Assembly: GCF_018343695.1 (NCBI RefSeq)
Contig: NZ_JAGYPJ010000001.1
Location: 124,001 to 188,000, forward strand
From: Lederbergia citrisecunda
GTDB lineage: Bacteria > Bacillota > Bacilli > Bacillales > Bacillaceae_C
Direction: 5' to 3'
Length of the DNA: 64,000 nucleotides
Part shown: positions 38,440-47,556 of the stretch, in pieces
How positions within the stretch are numbered: the stretch's first letter is position 1
Layout of the letters: each line of letters starts with the position of its first letter
Position numbers and translations under genes: made by a program
Notes under the pieces: generated by a model
Told to the model about the DNA's origin: nothing
What the model saw: the letters and a program-made list of their open reading frames with translations, nothing else
Databases searched by the model: none

Positions 38440-39063
38440 TCAACTAAAAGCAAGTCTATAAATGGGAACCAACGTTTCGAAAGTATCTTTTACGAATTCA
38501 GTTAATTGAGCTCCATCCTGAAGAATTGGATCATTCGAATCAATATGTCTGCCTATCAAAAATTCTGCTTTTTTCACATCTCGAAAACGAATAAGAGCTT
38601 GTTTTAATTTTGTATCTGCCACTGAAGCAGATTCTTTTTTCATATGATCTAAAGATACAACAAATTCAGATGGAATAGATTTTTCAATAGTTTTTATGTT
38701 TTTTAGCAAGTTTTTCGCGATCGATGTTTTATTTGGTAATTCATAAATGAATGCAAGCCAAATAAATAAGTGATCATCAAAAAGACCTACTTGAAAATGT
38801 GGATGCTGTTTATATCCTCGTTTGTTTCCTGCAATTGCTAGCCAAGTATCTTTTGGTGGATTGACTGTACGCCTTGCATGTTTTGCAATATGTAAAAACA
38901 TCTCAGACCCGACCATGGCAGATAAATCGTGAGTCAACACTTCGCCAAGTGCTTTGAATTTCGGTTGAATCCTCTGTTGGATTGCTTCCATCCTTTCCTC
39001 AAGACCTTCTACATGAAAAGTGTCAAAATCATGTTGTGTGAAACCTGTAAATTCCATAAACAT
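38440..39063 (-). CDS. YktB/UPF0637 (DUF1054) family protein
   Basis: A 207-residue protein. GFTQHDFDTFHVEGLEERM and EMFLHIAKHARRTVNPPKDTW are strongly characteristic of B. subtilis YktB, a family of unknown biochemical function. I use the ATG at 39063, after GGAAGGGA on the minus strand; the next in-frame ATG (39057) is also possible. Monocistronic and convergent with the repeat array. Confidence 0.85.
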   Translation of the reverse strand: MFMEFTGFTQHDFDTFHVEGLEERMEAIQQRIQPKFKALGEVLTHDLSAMVGSEMFLHIAKHARRTVNPPKDTWLAIAGNKRGYKQHPHFQVGLFDDHLFIWLAFIYELPNKTSIAKNLLKNIKTIEKSIPSEFVVSLDHMKKESASVADTKLKQALIRFRDVKKAEFLIGRHIDSNDPILQDGAQLTEFVKDTFETLVPIYRLAFS

Positions 39064-39150
39064 AGTTCCCTTCCATTCAGTGTTCAACAATCATATTAAT
39101 AAAAAAAGAAGATAATCAAAAGTGATATATCTTCTAAGCAAAGAGAAATC

Positions 39151-39315
39151 TTATTTTTCACTTGGATCATATTCATCATACACTAGTCTAGTAACGGTTG
39201 TATAATCTCCTTTATCAATATTAGCTTGTGTTGCATCCTCGCCGTAAGAATCTTCGGTATCAATACCAGGCGCAATCTTTGGATCGTCGCTTTTTTGTCT
39301 CCTGTCTTTTTCCAC
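39151..39315 (-). CDS. small acidic protein, unrecognised
   Basis: A 54-codon gene on the minus strand. The GTG start (39315-39313) is seven bases after GGAGGG. The product begins VEKDRRQKSDDPKIAPGID, then TEDSYGEDATQANI and DYTTVTRLVYDEYDPSEK. Regular, charged, without membrane segment or cysteine. I remember similar short Bacillus proteins but cannot name a family. It sits between the YktB gene and the divergent hydroxyacid dehydrogenase gene. Codon use and ribosome-binding site make it credible. Confidence 0.7.
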   Translation of the reverse strand: MEKDRRQKSDDPKIAPGIDTEDSYGEDATQANIDKGDYTTVTRLVYDEYDPSEK

Positions 39316-39448
39316 TAATCATCCCTCCAATCATATATATTTTTTACTTAAATGATAAAATTATTAAAGAATGGAACGTTGTCAGCATTGTCAGTCAATA
39401 TGGTAAGATGTATGTATAGTTGTCTTCAGAATAGGAGGAAAAAAAGCA

Positions 39449-40411
39449 GTGAAGCCTAAGATTTATGCAACTCTACCAATACCGACAGATGTGGAAAAAT
39501 ATCTTTCTGAATACTGCGAAGTTCGCAAGTGGACGGGAGAAGACCGTATTTCGCGAGATCTTCTTTTAGAAGAAATAAAAGGTGTCGATGGACTTTTAAC
39601 GTCTGGAATTAGAATTGATGAAGACCTATTAAAAAGCGCGCCTAATTTAAAAGTAGTCAGCAATGTATCAGTAGGATTCAATAATTTTAATGTAGAAGCA
39701 ATGAAAAAATATAATGTAATAGGGACAAATACTCCTTATGTTTTAGATGAAACAGTGGCTGATTTGACATTTGCTCTTATTTTATCCTCTGCAAGAAGAA
39801 TTGCTGAGTTGGATAGGCTTGTAAAAGATGGAAATTGGAATCCTACAAAAGATGATCAAGTATTTTATGGCTTGGATGTACATAGCACAACTCTTGGAAT
39901 CATTGGGATGGGTAGAATCGGAGAAGCTGTCGCTAGAAGGGCGAAGTTTGGATTTAATATGGATGTCCTGTATTACAACCGGAACAGAAAGCTAGAAGCT
40001 GAAGAAAAATATGGCGCTGAGCATTGTGATTTAGATTCCTTATTACAAAAATCCGACTTTATTGTGTTGTTAACTCCACTTACACCTGAGACAGAGCACC
40101 TAATCGGCGAAAGAGAGTTTAAAATCATGAAGAAGTCTGCCTTTTTTATTAACGTTTCCCGTGGAAAAACAGTCGATGAAGCTGCCATGATACGTGCTCT
40201 GGAAAACAAAGAAATATACGGAGCTGGACTTGATGTTTATCAAAAGGAACCTGTTGAAAAGGATAACCCATTACTAAAAATGCCGAATGTCGTAACCATC
40301 CCACATATTGGATCAGCAACAGAAAAAACAAGAGATTCAATGATGCAGCGTGCTGCACAAAATATCGTTTCTGTTTTAACAGGAACTGGTTCAGCTGATT
40401 CGGTATATTAA
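39449..40411 (+). CDS. glyoxylate/hydroxyacid reductase (GyaR/YvcT-like)
   Basis: A 320-residue D-2-hydroxyacid dehydrogenase with NAD(P)-binding GIIGMGRIGEAVARRAK, catalytic Arg (FINVSRGKTVDEAA), Glu (GLDVYQKEP) and His (IPHIGSAT). It resembles B. subtilis YvcT, a gluconate/glyoxylate-type reductase. The GTG start follows GGAGGAAAA. Terminator follows. Alone; substrate (glyoxylate, hydroxypyruvate or 2-ketogluconate) not decided by sequence. Confidence 0.9.
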   Translation: MKPKIYATLPIPTDVEKYLSEYCEVRKWTGEDRISRDLLLEEIKGVDGLLTSGIRIDEDLLKSAPNLKVVSNVSVGFNNFNVEAMKKYNVIGTNTPYVLDETVADLTFALILSSARRIAELDRLVKDGNWNPTKDDQVFYGLDVHSTTLGIIGMGRIGEAVARRAKFGFNMDVLYYNRNRKLEAEEKYGAEHCDLDSLLQKSDFIVLLTPLTPETEHLIGEREFKIMKKSAFFINVSRGKTVDEAAMIRALENKEIYGAGLDVYQKEPVEKDNPLLKMPNVVTIPHIGSATEKTRDSMMQRAAQNIVSVLTGTGSADSVY

Positions 40412-40440
40412 TATTTAGAGTAATACTAGTTTTATGATAA

Positions 40441-40471
40441 AAAATGCCCATAACTCTTTGGGTGTTTTTTT
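40441..40471 (+). terminator. intrinsic terminator
   Basis: TGCCCA, seven bases, TGGGTG-type stem within AAAAT...TTTTTT; typical placement 29 bp after the stop codon. Confidence 0.7.
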
Positions 40472-40881
40472 CATTTTTTATGAAATTTTTAACAAAAAAA
40501 TAATAATCGTGGGGTTGACCCAACAACCCGACCGTGTTATGATTTCAATAATTTCAAATGTTTACTATATTTAGTATTTTTATGAAAAGTTATGATTACC
40601 CACAATATTAGTTGTTACATCAACAAACTCTCACTTATTACCTCATGATTAGAAGTCCAACTTTCACTTCTAAGGAAACTAAAACTCATCCCAAGATATC
40701 CTAAAATGTTAGTGGTTTTTTTAAAAGAAAATCACATCCACTTTTCAATGTTTACTTCTCGATTAGCTAGCAAACAAACATCACTCCAAATTAATACAAC
40801 AAATCCACCTTAAGAATCCTTACTATTTTATCGATGTACCTTCATACAATAATATAAGTACCTTAATCTTCCAAAAAATAC
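40472..40881. other. long AT-rich leader region before the fucose island
   Basis: About 410 bp without a supported gene on either strand. It contains an inverted repeat GGGTTG (40512-40517) / CAACCC (40524-40529) of unknown meaning and marks the boundary between housekeeping genes and the catabolic island. Confidence 0.5.
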
Positions 40882-40903
40882 TTGTAAATTAATTGGGTTT
40901 AGT

Positions 40904-40920
40904 AGATCTATAATAGATCT
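40904..40920. promoter_or_regulatory. palindrome overlapping a TATAAT box, candidate GntR operator
   Basis: AGATCTA-TAA-TAGATCT is a perfect inverted repeat and includes a consensus -10 box TATAAT (40909-40914). It lies 45 bp upstream of the GntR gene, so autoregulation is likely. No second copy was found upstream of the ABC operon. Confidence 0.55.
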
Positions 40921-40964
40921 TTTATTTTCTAATAGATAATTAAGTAATTTTTCAGGAGGAGAAA

Positions 40965-41696
40965 ATGGAGAAAGTATTAAATAGCAGTAGCATTCTTCCG
41001 CTTTATCATCAATTACAAGAAATTTTGAGAGAAAATATTGAGTCTGGTGTATGGAAGCCAGGCGACATGATCCCATCGGAATATCAATTAATGCAAGAAT
41101 ACTTTATTAGTAGAAATACTGTTAAGAAAGCTATAGAGAATCTTGTTCAAGATGGAATATTAAATCGTGTACAAGGGAAAGGAACTTTCGTTTCCCGGCC
41201 TAAATTTGAACAATCACTAATTGGTTTTTATAGTTTCAGTAAAGTAATGAAGGAAAGAGGAATATCGCCTAAAGATGTAATTGAAAGCATTGAAAGAATT
41301 AAAGTAAAACCAAGAATTGCGAAGCAGCTAAAACTTAAAGAAGAGGACTATGTGTTTGAATTAAAACGGATTCGCTATGCCCAGGAAGAACCAATGATCT
41401 TTGAAACTTCATATATACCTGAAAAATATTGCCTAGGATTATCACGTGAAAAGTTGGAGAAAAACTCACTTTATGACCTAATGCAAAAAGAATATGGGAT
41501 ATTTGTTACAAAAGCGAAGGAAACGTTTGAACCTATTTTAATCAGATCATATGAAAGTCAGTTTTTAGAAATAGAAGAGGGGTACCCGGCATTGGCGCTT
41601 GATCGTATCGCCTTTGATGCATACGAAGTACCAGTTGAATTTTGTCATTCAATCGTTAGAGGGGATCGTTGCCGGTTTTATACAGAGTTATTATAA
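40965..41696 (+). CDS. GntR/HutC-family regulator with UTRA domain
   Basis: A 243-residue regulator. The winged helix is N-terminal (residues about 8-75: LYHQLQEILRENIESGVW...MIPSEYQLMQEYFISRNTVKKAI...GILNRVQGKGTFV, in parts), and the UTRA effector domain (90-240) has YVFELKRIRYA and PVEFCHSIVRGD. HutC-type regulators often respond to sugar phosphates or amino-sugar phosphates. The ATG follows CAGGAGGAG. It stands 83 bp upstream of the sugar-binding protein gene, on the same strand, and is the obvious candidate to control the ABC/deacetylase unit. Confidence 0.92.
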   Translation: MEKVLNSSSILPLYHQLQEILRENIESGVWKPGDMIPSEYQLMQEYFISRNTVKKAIENLVQDGILNRVQGKGTFVSRPKFEQSLIGFYSFSKVMKERGISPKDVIESIERIKVKPRIAKQLKLKEEDYVFELKRIRYAQEEPMIFETSYIPEKYCLGLSREKLEKNSLYDLMQKEYGIFVTKAKETFEPILIRSYESQFLEIEEGYPALALDRIAFDAYEVPVEFCHSIVRGDRCRFYTELL

Positions 41697-41724
41697 AAAT
41701 CTGTTTGCATACAAATGGTAACGC

Positions 41725-41746
41725 CTTTCTGTGTATTCACAGAAAG
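41725..41746 (+). promoter_or_regulatory. 22-bp inverted repeat before the sugar-binding protein gene
   Basis: CTTTCTGTG (41725-41733), TATT, CACAGAAAG (41738-41746). It lacks a T-run, so it is more likely an operator or mRNA-stabilising hairpin than a terminator. It lies 34 bp before the ATG. Confidence 0.5.
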
Positions 41747-41779
41747 TATAAATAAACTTAATTCTTAGGGGGATTGTGA

Positions 41780-43057
41780 ATGAAGAAGTATTTGGCCATT
41801 ATTGTTGTATTGTTATTTATGTTCTTGTCAGGATGTTCAGGGGATGGCAAAACTACGGGTGGTGGCGGTAAATCAAAGTCTGGGGATGTTACATTAACGT
41901 ATGCAATCTGGGATGTAAACCAAGCACCAGCACTTCAACAAATAGCTGACAAATTTACTGAAGAAAATCCAAACATTAAGATAAAAGTTGAAGTTACGCC
42001 TTGGGATCAATATTGGACGAAGCTTGAAACGGCAGCAACTGGTGGAAGTTTGCCTGATCTCTTTTGGCTAAATGCATCAAATATACAAAAATATGCTAAA
42101 GGTAAAGTGTTACTACCGATTACTGAGCAGGCTGATTTAGATGGTGTCGACTTAACTAAATATCCAGAAGCTCTCGTTAAAACTTATACAGTCGATAATG
42201 AGCTTTATGCTCTACCAAAGGATTTTGATACAATCGGTCTTTGGTATAACAAAGTTCTATTTGATGATGCAGGTTTAGAATATCCAAATGAGAATTGGAC
42301 TTGGGATGATCTAGTAGAAAATGCAAAAAAATTAACGGATTCAGGAAAAGGAATTTGGGGATTTTCGGCACCTCTTGAGACGCAAACTGGATTTTATAAT
42401 ACTGTTTATCAAGCTGGTGGTTATATTCTCAATGACGATATGACGAAGGCTGGTCATGCAGACGAAAAAACATTTAAAGGTATTAAATTTATGTACGACA
42501 TGATCCATACACATAAGGTTTCACCAACGGTTGCTCAAATGACAGATACTCCTGCTATATCACTTTTTGAATCTGGTAAGGTTGCCATGATGTTTGCTGG
42601 CTCATGGTCTCAAATTGAATTTGAGAAGAATGATTATACAAGAGATAAAGTAGATGTCACAGTTTTACCTACTGGGGAAAAGAAAGCGGTCATTATACAT
42701 GGACTTGGAAATGTGATTGCTGCTAACTCAAAGTACCCTGAAGAAGCTTGGAAGTTTTCAAAGTTTTTAGGATCTGAAGAAGCTCATAAGATTCAAGCAG
42801 AAACTGGTACTGTAATTCCAGCATACCAAGGAACACAAGATGCTTGGGTCCAATCAAATCCAAATTTCAATCTTCAAGTATTTATTGATATGACTGAGTA
42901 TTCAGTACCTTATCCAGTATCAATTGAGACAAGAAAGTGGCAACAAATTGAAACAGAAATTTTAACTCAAGCTTGGGCAGGCAATATGAGTCTTGAGGAT
43001 GCTGTTAAAGAAGTTGCCGAAAAAGTAGATGCAGTTCTAGCCGAGGAAAAGAAATAA
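41780..43057 (+). CDS. ABC sugar importer, solute-binding lipoprotein
   Basis: A 425-residue family-1 solute-binding protein. The lipobox is FLSGC (lipidated C19) followed by a Gly/Lys linker; the mature part starts VTLTYAIWDVNQAPALQQIADKF and has LPKDFDTIGLWYNKVLFDDAGL, typical of oligosaccharide-binding proteins. It would capture the released glycan outside the membrane. Start ATG after AGGGGGATTG. A strong hairpin separates it from the permease genes. Ligand not deducible; context suggests fucosylated oligosaccharides. Confidence 0.93.
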   Translation: MKKYLAIIVVLLFMFLSGCSGDGKTTGGGGKSKSGDVTLTYAIWDVNQAPALQQIADKFTEENPNIKIKVEVTPWDQYWTKLETAATGGSLPDLFWLNASNIQKYAKGKVLLPITEQADLDGVDLTKYPEALVKTYTVDNELYALPKDFDTIGLWYNKVLFDDAGLEYPNENWTWDDLVENAKKLTDSGKGIWGFSAPLETQTGFYNTVYQAGGYILNDDMTKAGHADEKTFKGIKFMYDMIHTHKVSPTVAQMTDTPAISLFESGKVAMMFAGSWSQIEFEKNDYTRDKVDVTVLPTGEKKAVIIHGLGNVIAANSKYPEEAWKFSKFLGSEEAHKIQAETGTVIPAYQGTQDAWVQSNPNFNLQVFIDMTEYSVPYPVSIETRKWQQIETEILTQAWAGNMSLEDAVKEVAEKVDAVLAEEKK

Positions 43058-43072
43058 ATATATTTTTGTAGA

Positions 43073-43108
43073 GAAGTGTTGGATATTGTTTATCTAACAC
43101 TTCTTCAA
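43073..43108 (+). terminator. partial terminator/stabiliser between binding protein and permeases
   Basis: GAAGTGTTGGATA (43073-43085) pairs with TATCTAACACTTC (43091-43103), one mismatch. Such hairpins commonly let the binding protein be made in excess over the permeases; one then transcribes through. Confidence 0.75.
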
Positions 43109-43136
43109 AAATGATTATTTTACTAGGGGTGAGACA

Positions 43137-44081
43137 ATGCAACAAATTCAGGCTCACAAAGATGGGGTACCTTTATACAAGAAACCAAGAAGAAAGCTGA
43201 ATAGGATGAAAAGATCTGATTATTTTTGGGCGTATGCAATGATTTTCCCAACAATGGCAGGTACATTCATTTTCAATATTTGGCCAGTTTTTCAATCATT
43301 TTATTTAAGTCTTACAGAATGGGGAGGCTTTGGCCAATATTCATTTGCTGGGTTAGTCAATTATAAACGTCTTTTTCAAGATCCTAATCTTATTTCAGCT
43401 TTAAAAAATACAGCGATATATACAGTGTTATCTGTTCCGTTAGGGATTTCATTATCTATTTTGGTAGCAGTTCTTTTAAACCAGAAAATAAGGGGAGTAA
43501 CTTTTTATCGGACTCTTTACTTTCTTCCAGTTGTTACAATGCCGGCAGCGGTCGCAATCGTTTGGAAATGGCTATATAATGCTGACTTCGGTTTGATTAA
43601 TCATGTATTAAGTTTAATTGGGATTAAAGGCCCTGGCTGGTTAACTGACCCGGCAATAGCTCTCTATTCGTTAGTGTTAGTTTCTGTATGGGGAGCAATC
43701 GGATATAACATGGTTATCATATTGTCTGGTTTACAAGGTATTTCAAAAACATATTACGAAGCGGCTGAAATTGATGGAGCAAGCCCATTTGCACAGTTTT
43801 TTAAAATTACTCTTCCATTATTAACGCCAACACTTTTTTTTGTTTCCGTAATGTCATTGATTAATACATTTCAAGTATTTGAATTGGTATTTATGATGAT
43901 TGGACCTAATAGTCCAGTTATTCGAGATACACATACTCTAGTTTACTTATTTTACGAGGAGGCCTTCATTAATAATGATAAAGGCTATGCGGCCGCCATA
44001 TCTCTCTTTATTTTTGTGATCATCTTAATTTTCACGATATTACAATTTAGGATGCAAGAGAAATGGGTTCATTATGATTGA
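43137..44081 (+). CDS. ABC sugar importer permease 1 (MalF-like)
   Basis: A 314-residue permease with six membrane helices. The EAA loop is EAAEIDGASPFAQFFKITLP, which contacts the ATPase. N-terminal MKRSDYFWAYAMIFPTMAG is typical of sugar permease 1. The ATG follows AGGGGTGAG. No ATPase gene is in the island, so a shared MsmX-type ATPase elsewhere is assumed, as for other Bacillus CUT1 systems. Confidence 0.92.
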   Translation: MQQIQAHKDGVPLYKKPRRKLNRMKRSDYFWAYAMIFPTMAGTFIFNIWPVFQSFYLSLTEWGGFGQYSFAGLVNYKRLFQDPNLISALKNTAIYTVLSVPLGISLSILVAVLLNQKIRGVTFYRTLYFLPVVTMPAAVAIVWKWLYNADFGLINHVLSLIGIKGPGWLTDPAIALYSLVLVSVWGAIGYNMVIILSGLQGISKTYYEAAEIDGASPFAQFFKITLPLLTPTLFFVSVMSLINTFQVFELVFMMIGPNSPVIRDTHTLVYLFYEEAFINNDKGYAAAISLFIFVIILIFTILQFRMQEKWVHYD

Positions 44082-44094
44082 GGAGGAATATTAA

Positions 44095-44934
44095 ATGTCC
44101 GTACATAGTATTTCAAGTGGGAAACCGAAGAAAATGACCATCCATATTATTTTGATAGTAGGGGCCATTATTATGACCACTCCATTTTTTTGGATGGTGT
44201 TAACGTCCTTAAAAACATTTGGAGAATCGACACAGGTGCCTCCTGTTATTTTTCCGAGTCATCTTGAGTGGAAAAATTTTACGGAAATATTTATTACATT
44301 GCCGTTTTTTAATTTTTATTTGAATACCGTTTTTACTACCTTTTTTAAAACTTTTGGGCAATTAGTATTTTGTTCGCTAGCTGCATATGCTTTTGCGAGA
44401 ATTGATTTTCCTGCAAAAAACTTTTTGTTCATACTTCTTTTATCCATCTTAATGGTACCAAATCAAGCGTATATTATTCCGCAATATTTAATTATGGTGA
44501 AATTAGAATGGCTAAATTCCTTGAAAGCTTTAATTGTCCCAGGAATTACTAGTGCATTTGGAACATTTTTATTAAGGCAATTCTTTTTAACTATTCCTAG
44601 TGAACTTGAGGATGCAGCAAAATTGGATGGTTGTAACCATTTTCAAATTTATTGGAGAATTATGCTTCCATTAGCAAAGCCTGGATTGATTGCGCATGCT
44701 ATCTTTACAATTCTTTGGTCCTGGAATGACTTAATGTGGCCACTTATTGTCAATAATTCACCGAGCAAAATGCCTCTATCCGCAGGATTAGCATCTCTAC
44801 AAGGACAATATATGACAGATTTTCCTGTCTTAATGGCAGGATCACTATTGGCAACTTGGCCTATGATTCTAATGTTTATCATATTGCAAAAGCAGTTTGT
44901 TCAAGGAATTGCTTTGACAGGGACGAAAGGATAA
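44095..44934 (+). CDS. ABC sugar importer permease 2 (MalG-like)
   Basis: A 279-residue permease with six membrane helices. The EAA-type loop is EDAAKLDGCNHFQIYWRIMLP; FFWMVLTSLKTFGES marks the N-terminus of the MalG class. Starts 13 bp after permease 1, ATG after GAGGAGGA. Pairs with permease 1 to form the import channel. Confidence 0.92.
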   Translation: MSVHSISSGKPKKMTIHIILIVGAIIMTTPFFWMVLTSLKTFGESTQVPPVIFPSHLEWKNFTEIFITLPFFNFYLNTVFTTFFKTFGQLVFCSLAAYAFARIDFPAKNFLFILLLSILMVPNQAYIIPQYLIMVKLEWLNSLKALIVPGITSAFGTFLLRQFFLTIPSELEDAAKLDGCNHFQIYWRIMLPLAKPGLIAHAIFTILWSWNDLMWPLIVNNSPSKMPLSAGLASLQGQYMTDFPVLMAGSLLATWPMILMFIILQKQFVQGIALTGTKG

Positions 44935-44979
44935 AGTAAGTTTTTCTTAGTAGAAAACGTTTTAAGGAAGGATGTTTTG

Positions 44980-46143
44980 ATGAAAAATCAAGAAATTTTG
45001 TTTGAAAATGCAAGAATATTTTTACTAGATAGAGTCATAGACCAAGGTTGGATACTAGTTAATGAGAATGGAACAATTGAAGAAATCGGTGAAGGGAGTC
45101 CTGAGAATTTAAACTGTGATGTAATTGTAGACGTGAAGGGGAATTGTATTATCCCAGGTTTTATCGACGTTCATATGCATGGTGGAAATGGCTATAGTTT
45201 CATGGATGGAAGTTATGAATCACTGGCAGAAATAAGTTCTTTTCATGCCAAGCACGGAACTACTTCATTTTTAGCGACAACCTCTACTGCATCAAAAGAA
45301 AATATTATCAAAGCTTTGAATTGTGCTTCTGAGTCGTATAAAAAGGGAATGCCGGGTGCTGATTTAGTTGGAGTCCATTTAGAAGGACCTTTTATTAATG
45401 AAAAAAGAAGCGGGGCTCAAGAAAAGTCTGATATTCGGCTGCCTTCTATTGAAGAAATTGACCAATTTCTTCAAGCTTCTAACAACTTAATAAAGCTTGT
45501 GACACTTGCTCCGGAAGTTGAAAATGGATTCGAAGCAGTAAAATATTTCAATGACCAAGGTGTAACAGTATCAATTGGTCACTCTGACGCAAATTTTCAA
45601 GAAGTTTTAGAATCGATTAAGTGTGGTGCAACACATACAACTCATCATTTTAACGGAATGAGCCCTTTACATCATCGTGAGCCAGGGGTTGCTGGAGCTG
45701 GAATGGCTTTAAAAGAACTTACAACAGAAATTATTGCGGATGGCATTCATGTTCACCCGGAAATGGTAAAGCTTCTTTTCGACGTAAAAGGTGTATGGAA
45801 TACTTGCGCTATTACAGATGCTGTATTTTGTGCTGGGCTACCGGATGGAGAGTATGAGCGAGTATTTGTGACAAAAGGTCAAGTGTACTTGTCTGACGGA
45901 TCGACCTTGGCTGGGAGTACGCTGACAATGATCCAATCACTTAAAAATGTTATTTCTTTCACAGGATATTCACTGTTTGATGTTCTACCTTCCTATACGC
46001 TGGTACCAGCGAGACAAGCGAAGATAGATCACTTGAAGGGATCAATTGAAAAAGGGAAGGATGCAGACTTTTTAATCGTTGATGATGAAATATCCATTTT
46101 ATCTACTTACGTAAAAGGGATTGAGGTTTATCGGCAATCATAG
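44980..46143 (+). CDS. N-acetylhexosamine-6-phosphate deacetylase (NagA/AgaA-like)
   Basis: A 387-residue amidohydrolase. Metal and substrate residues are all present: GFIDVHMHGGNGYSFMD, GVHLEGPFINEKRSGAQ, SIGHSDANF, HTTHHFNGMSPLHHREPG and ITDAVF. It would deacetylate GlcNAc-6-P or GalNAc-6-P; position next to a sugar importer and a tagatose-6-P-type kinase favours GalNAc-6-P, but sequence cannot separate the two. ATG 44980 lies seven bases after AAGGAAGGA. An AAAACGTTTT palindrome (44955-44964) just upstream resembles half of a catabolite-response element. Confidence 0.85.
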   Translation: MKNQEILFENARIFLLDRVIDQGWILVNENGTIEEIGEGSPENLNCDVIVDVKGNCIIPGFIDVHMHGGNGYSFMDGSYESLAEISSFHAKHGTTSFLATTSTASKENIIKALNCASESYKKGMPGADLVGVHLEGPFINEKRSGAQEKSDIRLPSIEEIDQFLQASNNLIKLVTLAPEVENGFEAVKYFNDQGVTVSIGHSDANFQEVLESIKCGATHTTHHFNGMSPLHHREPGVAGAGMALKELTTEIIADGIHVHPEMVKLLFDVKGVWNTCAITDAVFCAGLPDGEYERVFVTKGQVYLSDGSTLAGSTLTMIQSLKNVISFTGYSLFDVLPSYTLVPARQAKIDHLKGSIEKGKDADFLIVDDEISILSTYVKGIEVYRQS

Positions 46144-46178
46144 AAAACATCATTTTATGAATGGAAAGGATGATTTAG

Positions 46179-47441
46179 ATGATACAAGCTGCCCTCATAG
46201 GTGCTGGAGCTAGAGGAATGCATGCATATGCAAGTTATGCATTGAAAAATCCCCAAGAAATTAAATTTATCGCTGTGGCAGAAGAAAATCGTGAGAGAAG
46301 AGAGAAGTTCGCAAAAGACCACAGTATTCCAATTGAAATGCAATTTTCAAGTTGGGAACAACTTCTAGATAACCCGAGATTATGTGAAGCTTTATTGATC
46401 TGCACTCAAGATCGTATGCATTATGAGCCAACTATGAAAGCAATCAGACAAGGGTATAAAATTTTACTAGAAAAGCCAATGTCTCCCATACCAAAAGAGT
46501 CACTAGAAATGGCTGAAGAAGCTGAAAAATATGGAAGTCTCTTATCTGTTTGTCACGGAATGAGATATTCTACCTATTATCGAGCGCTAAAGCGTATTCT
46601 TGAAGAAGAAACGATTGGAAAAGTGACAGCTATACAATGGAATGAAAATGTTGGTGTCTTGCATCATTCCCATAGTTTTGTTCGTGGAAACTGGCGCAAC
46701 TCAAAGGAATCAAGTCCAATGATTTTACAAAAAAGCTGTCATGATATGGATATGTTACAGTGGCTAGTAAACGCTGATTGTGTGAAGGTGTCTTCTTTTG
46801 GAAGCCTTTCCTATTTCAAAGAAGAAAATGCTCCTAAAGGTTCCACTGCTCGATGTACAGACGGTTGTCAAGTGGAAAGAGATTGCCCGTTCTCGGCTAT
46901 CAAAATGTATTTGAATGAAAAAGATGAATGGCCAGCAAATGTCGTTACTCTTGAACCGAAATATGAAAAAAGATTAAAGGCTTTGCAAGAAGGACCATAT
47001 GGAAGATGTGTATATCGCTGCGATAATGATGTAGTGGATCATCAAGTTGTTAATCTATTATTTGATAACGAAGTGACTGTTGCCTTTACCATGTCGGCAT
47101 TTACAAATGAGATAAGTAGAACATTTAAAATTATGGGTACGAAGGGCGAAATCCGCGGTAATCATTATATTAATGAAATAGAAATTAAATATTTTTCTGG
47201 AAGAGTAGAAAAAGTCTACCCAGAAAAAGTGGAAGGTGGTCATGATGGAGCGGATACGCTAATCATGGAAGACTTCATCAAACAAGTTAGGAGTAATGAA
47301 AATAAGAGCCATAGTTCTGGAATCGTTTCAGCTAAAAGCCACTTAATTGCATTTGCAGCTGAGGAATCAAGGGTTACAGGAAAAACGATTGATATGAACG
47401 AATACGTTACTCAATTAAGAAAAAGCAGCACGGTAGTTTGA
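46179..47441 (+). CDS. Gfo/Idh/MocA oxidoreductase with Cys cluster
   Basis: A 420-residue NAD(P)-dependent protein. Rossmann start ALIGAGARGMHAYASYA, catalytic ILLEKPMSP. An inserted segment at about 225-245 has four cysteines: RCTDGCQVERDCPFSA, with a further CVYRCDN near residue 275; the pattern suggests a zinc site. This branch is common in glycan-degradation islands of Bacilli but has no firm reaction; oxidation of a sugar or glycoside, or a redox-neutral glycoside cleavage as in GH109, are possible. It is 35 bp after the deacetylase gene. Confidence 0.8.
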   Translation: MIQAALIGAGARGMHAYASYALKNPQEIKFIAVAEENRERREKFAKDHSIPIEMQFSSWEQLLDNPRLCEALLICTQDRMHYEPTMKAIRQGYKILLEKPMSPIPKESLEMAEEAEKYGSLLSVCHGMRYSTYYRALKRILEEETIGKVTAIQWNENVGVLHHSHSFVRGNWRNSKESSPMILQKSCHDMDMLQWLVNADCVKVSSFGSLSYFKEENAPKGSTARCTDGCQVERDCPFSAIKMYLNEKDEWPANVVTLEPKYEKRLKALQEGPYGRCVYRCDNDVVDHQVVNLLFDNEVTVAFTMSAFTNEISRTFKIMGTKGEIRGNHYINEIEIKYFSGRVEKVYPEKVEGGHDGADTLIMEDFIKQVRSNENKSHSSGIVSAKSHLIAFAAEESRVTGKTIDMNEYVTQLRKSSTVV

Positions 47442-47556
47442 GATAAAATAGCGATGTCATCTCGCTAATATAGCAGGAAGTTTGATAGATAATTTGCATC
47501 CAGAATCTTTATTGCTATCCAACCAATTAAATAATAATGGTAGGAGGAAATTTAGT

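Noticed and set aside
40512-40529. GGGTTG/CAACCC inverted repeat as a terminator or attachment site
   Set aside because: No T-run and no integrase or duplicated flank; left as an unexplained short palindrome.
44955-44964. AAAACGTTTT as a full cre site
   Set aside because: Flanking TG and CA of the consensus are missing, and it overlaps the leader just before the ribosome-binding site; too weak to list.
47482-47556. N-terminal extension of the 1120-residue protein
   Set aside because: It would bury the signal peptide, and AGGAGG lies just before the ATG at 47557.
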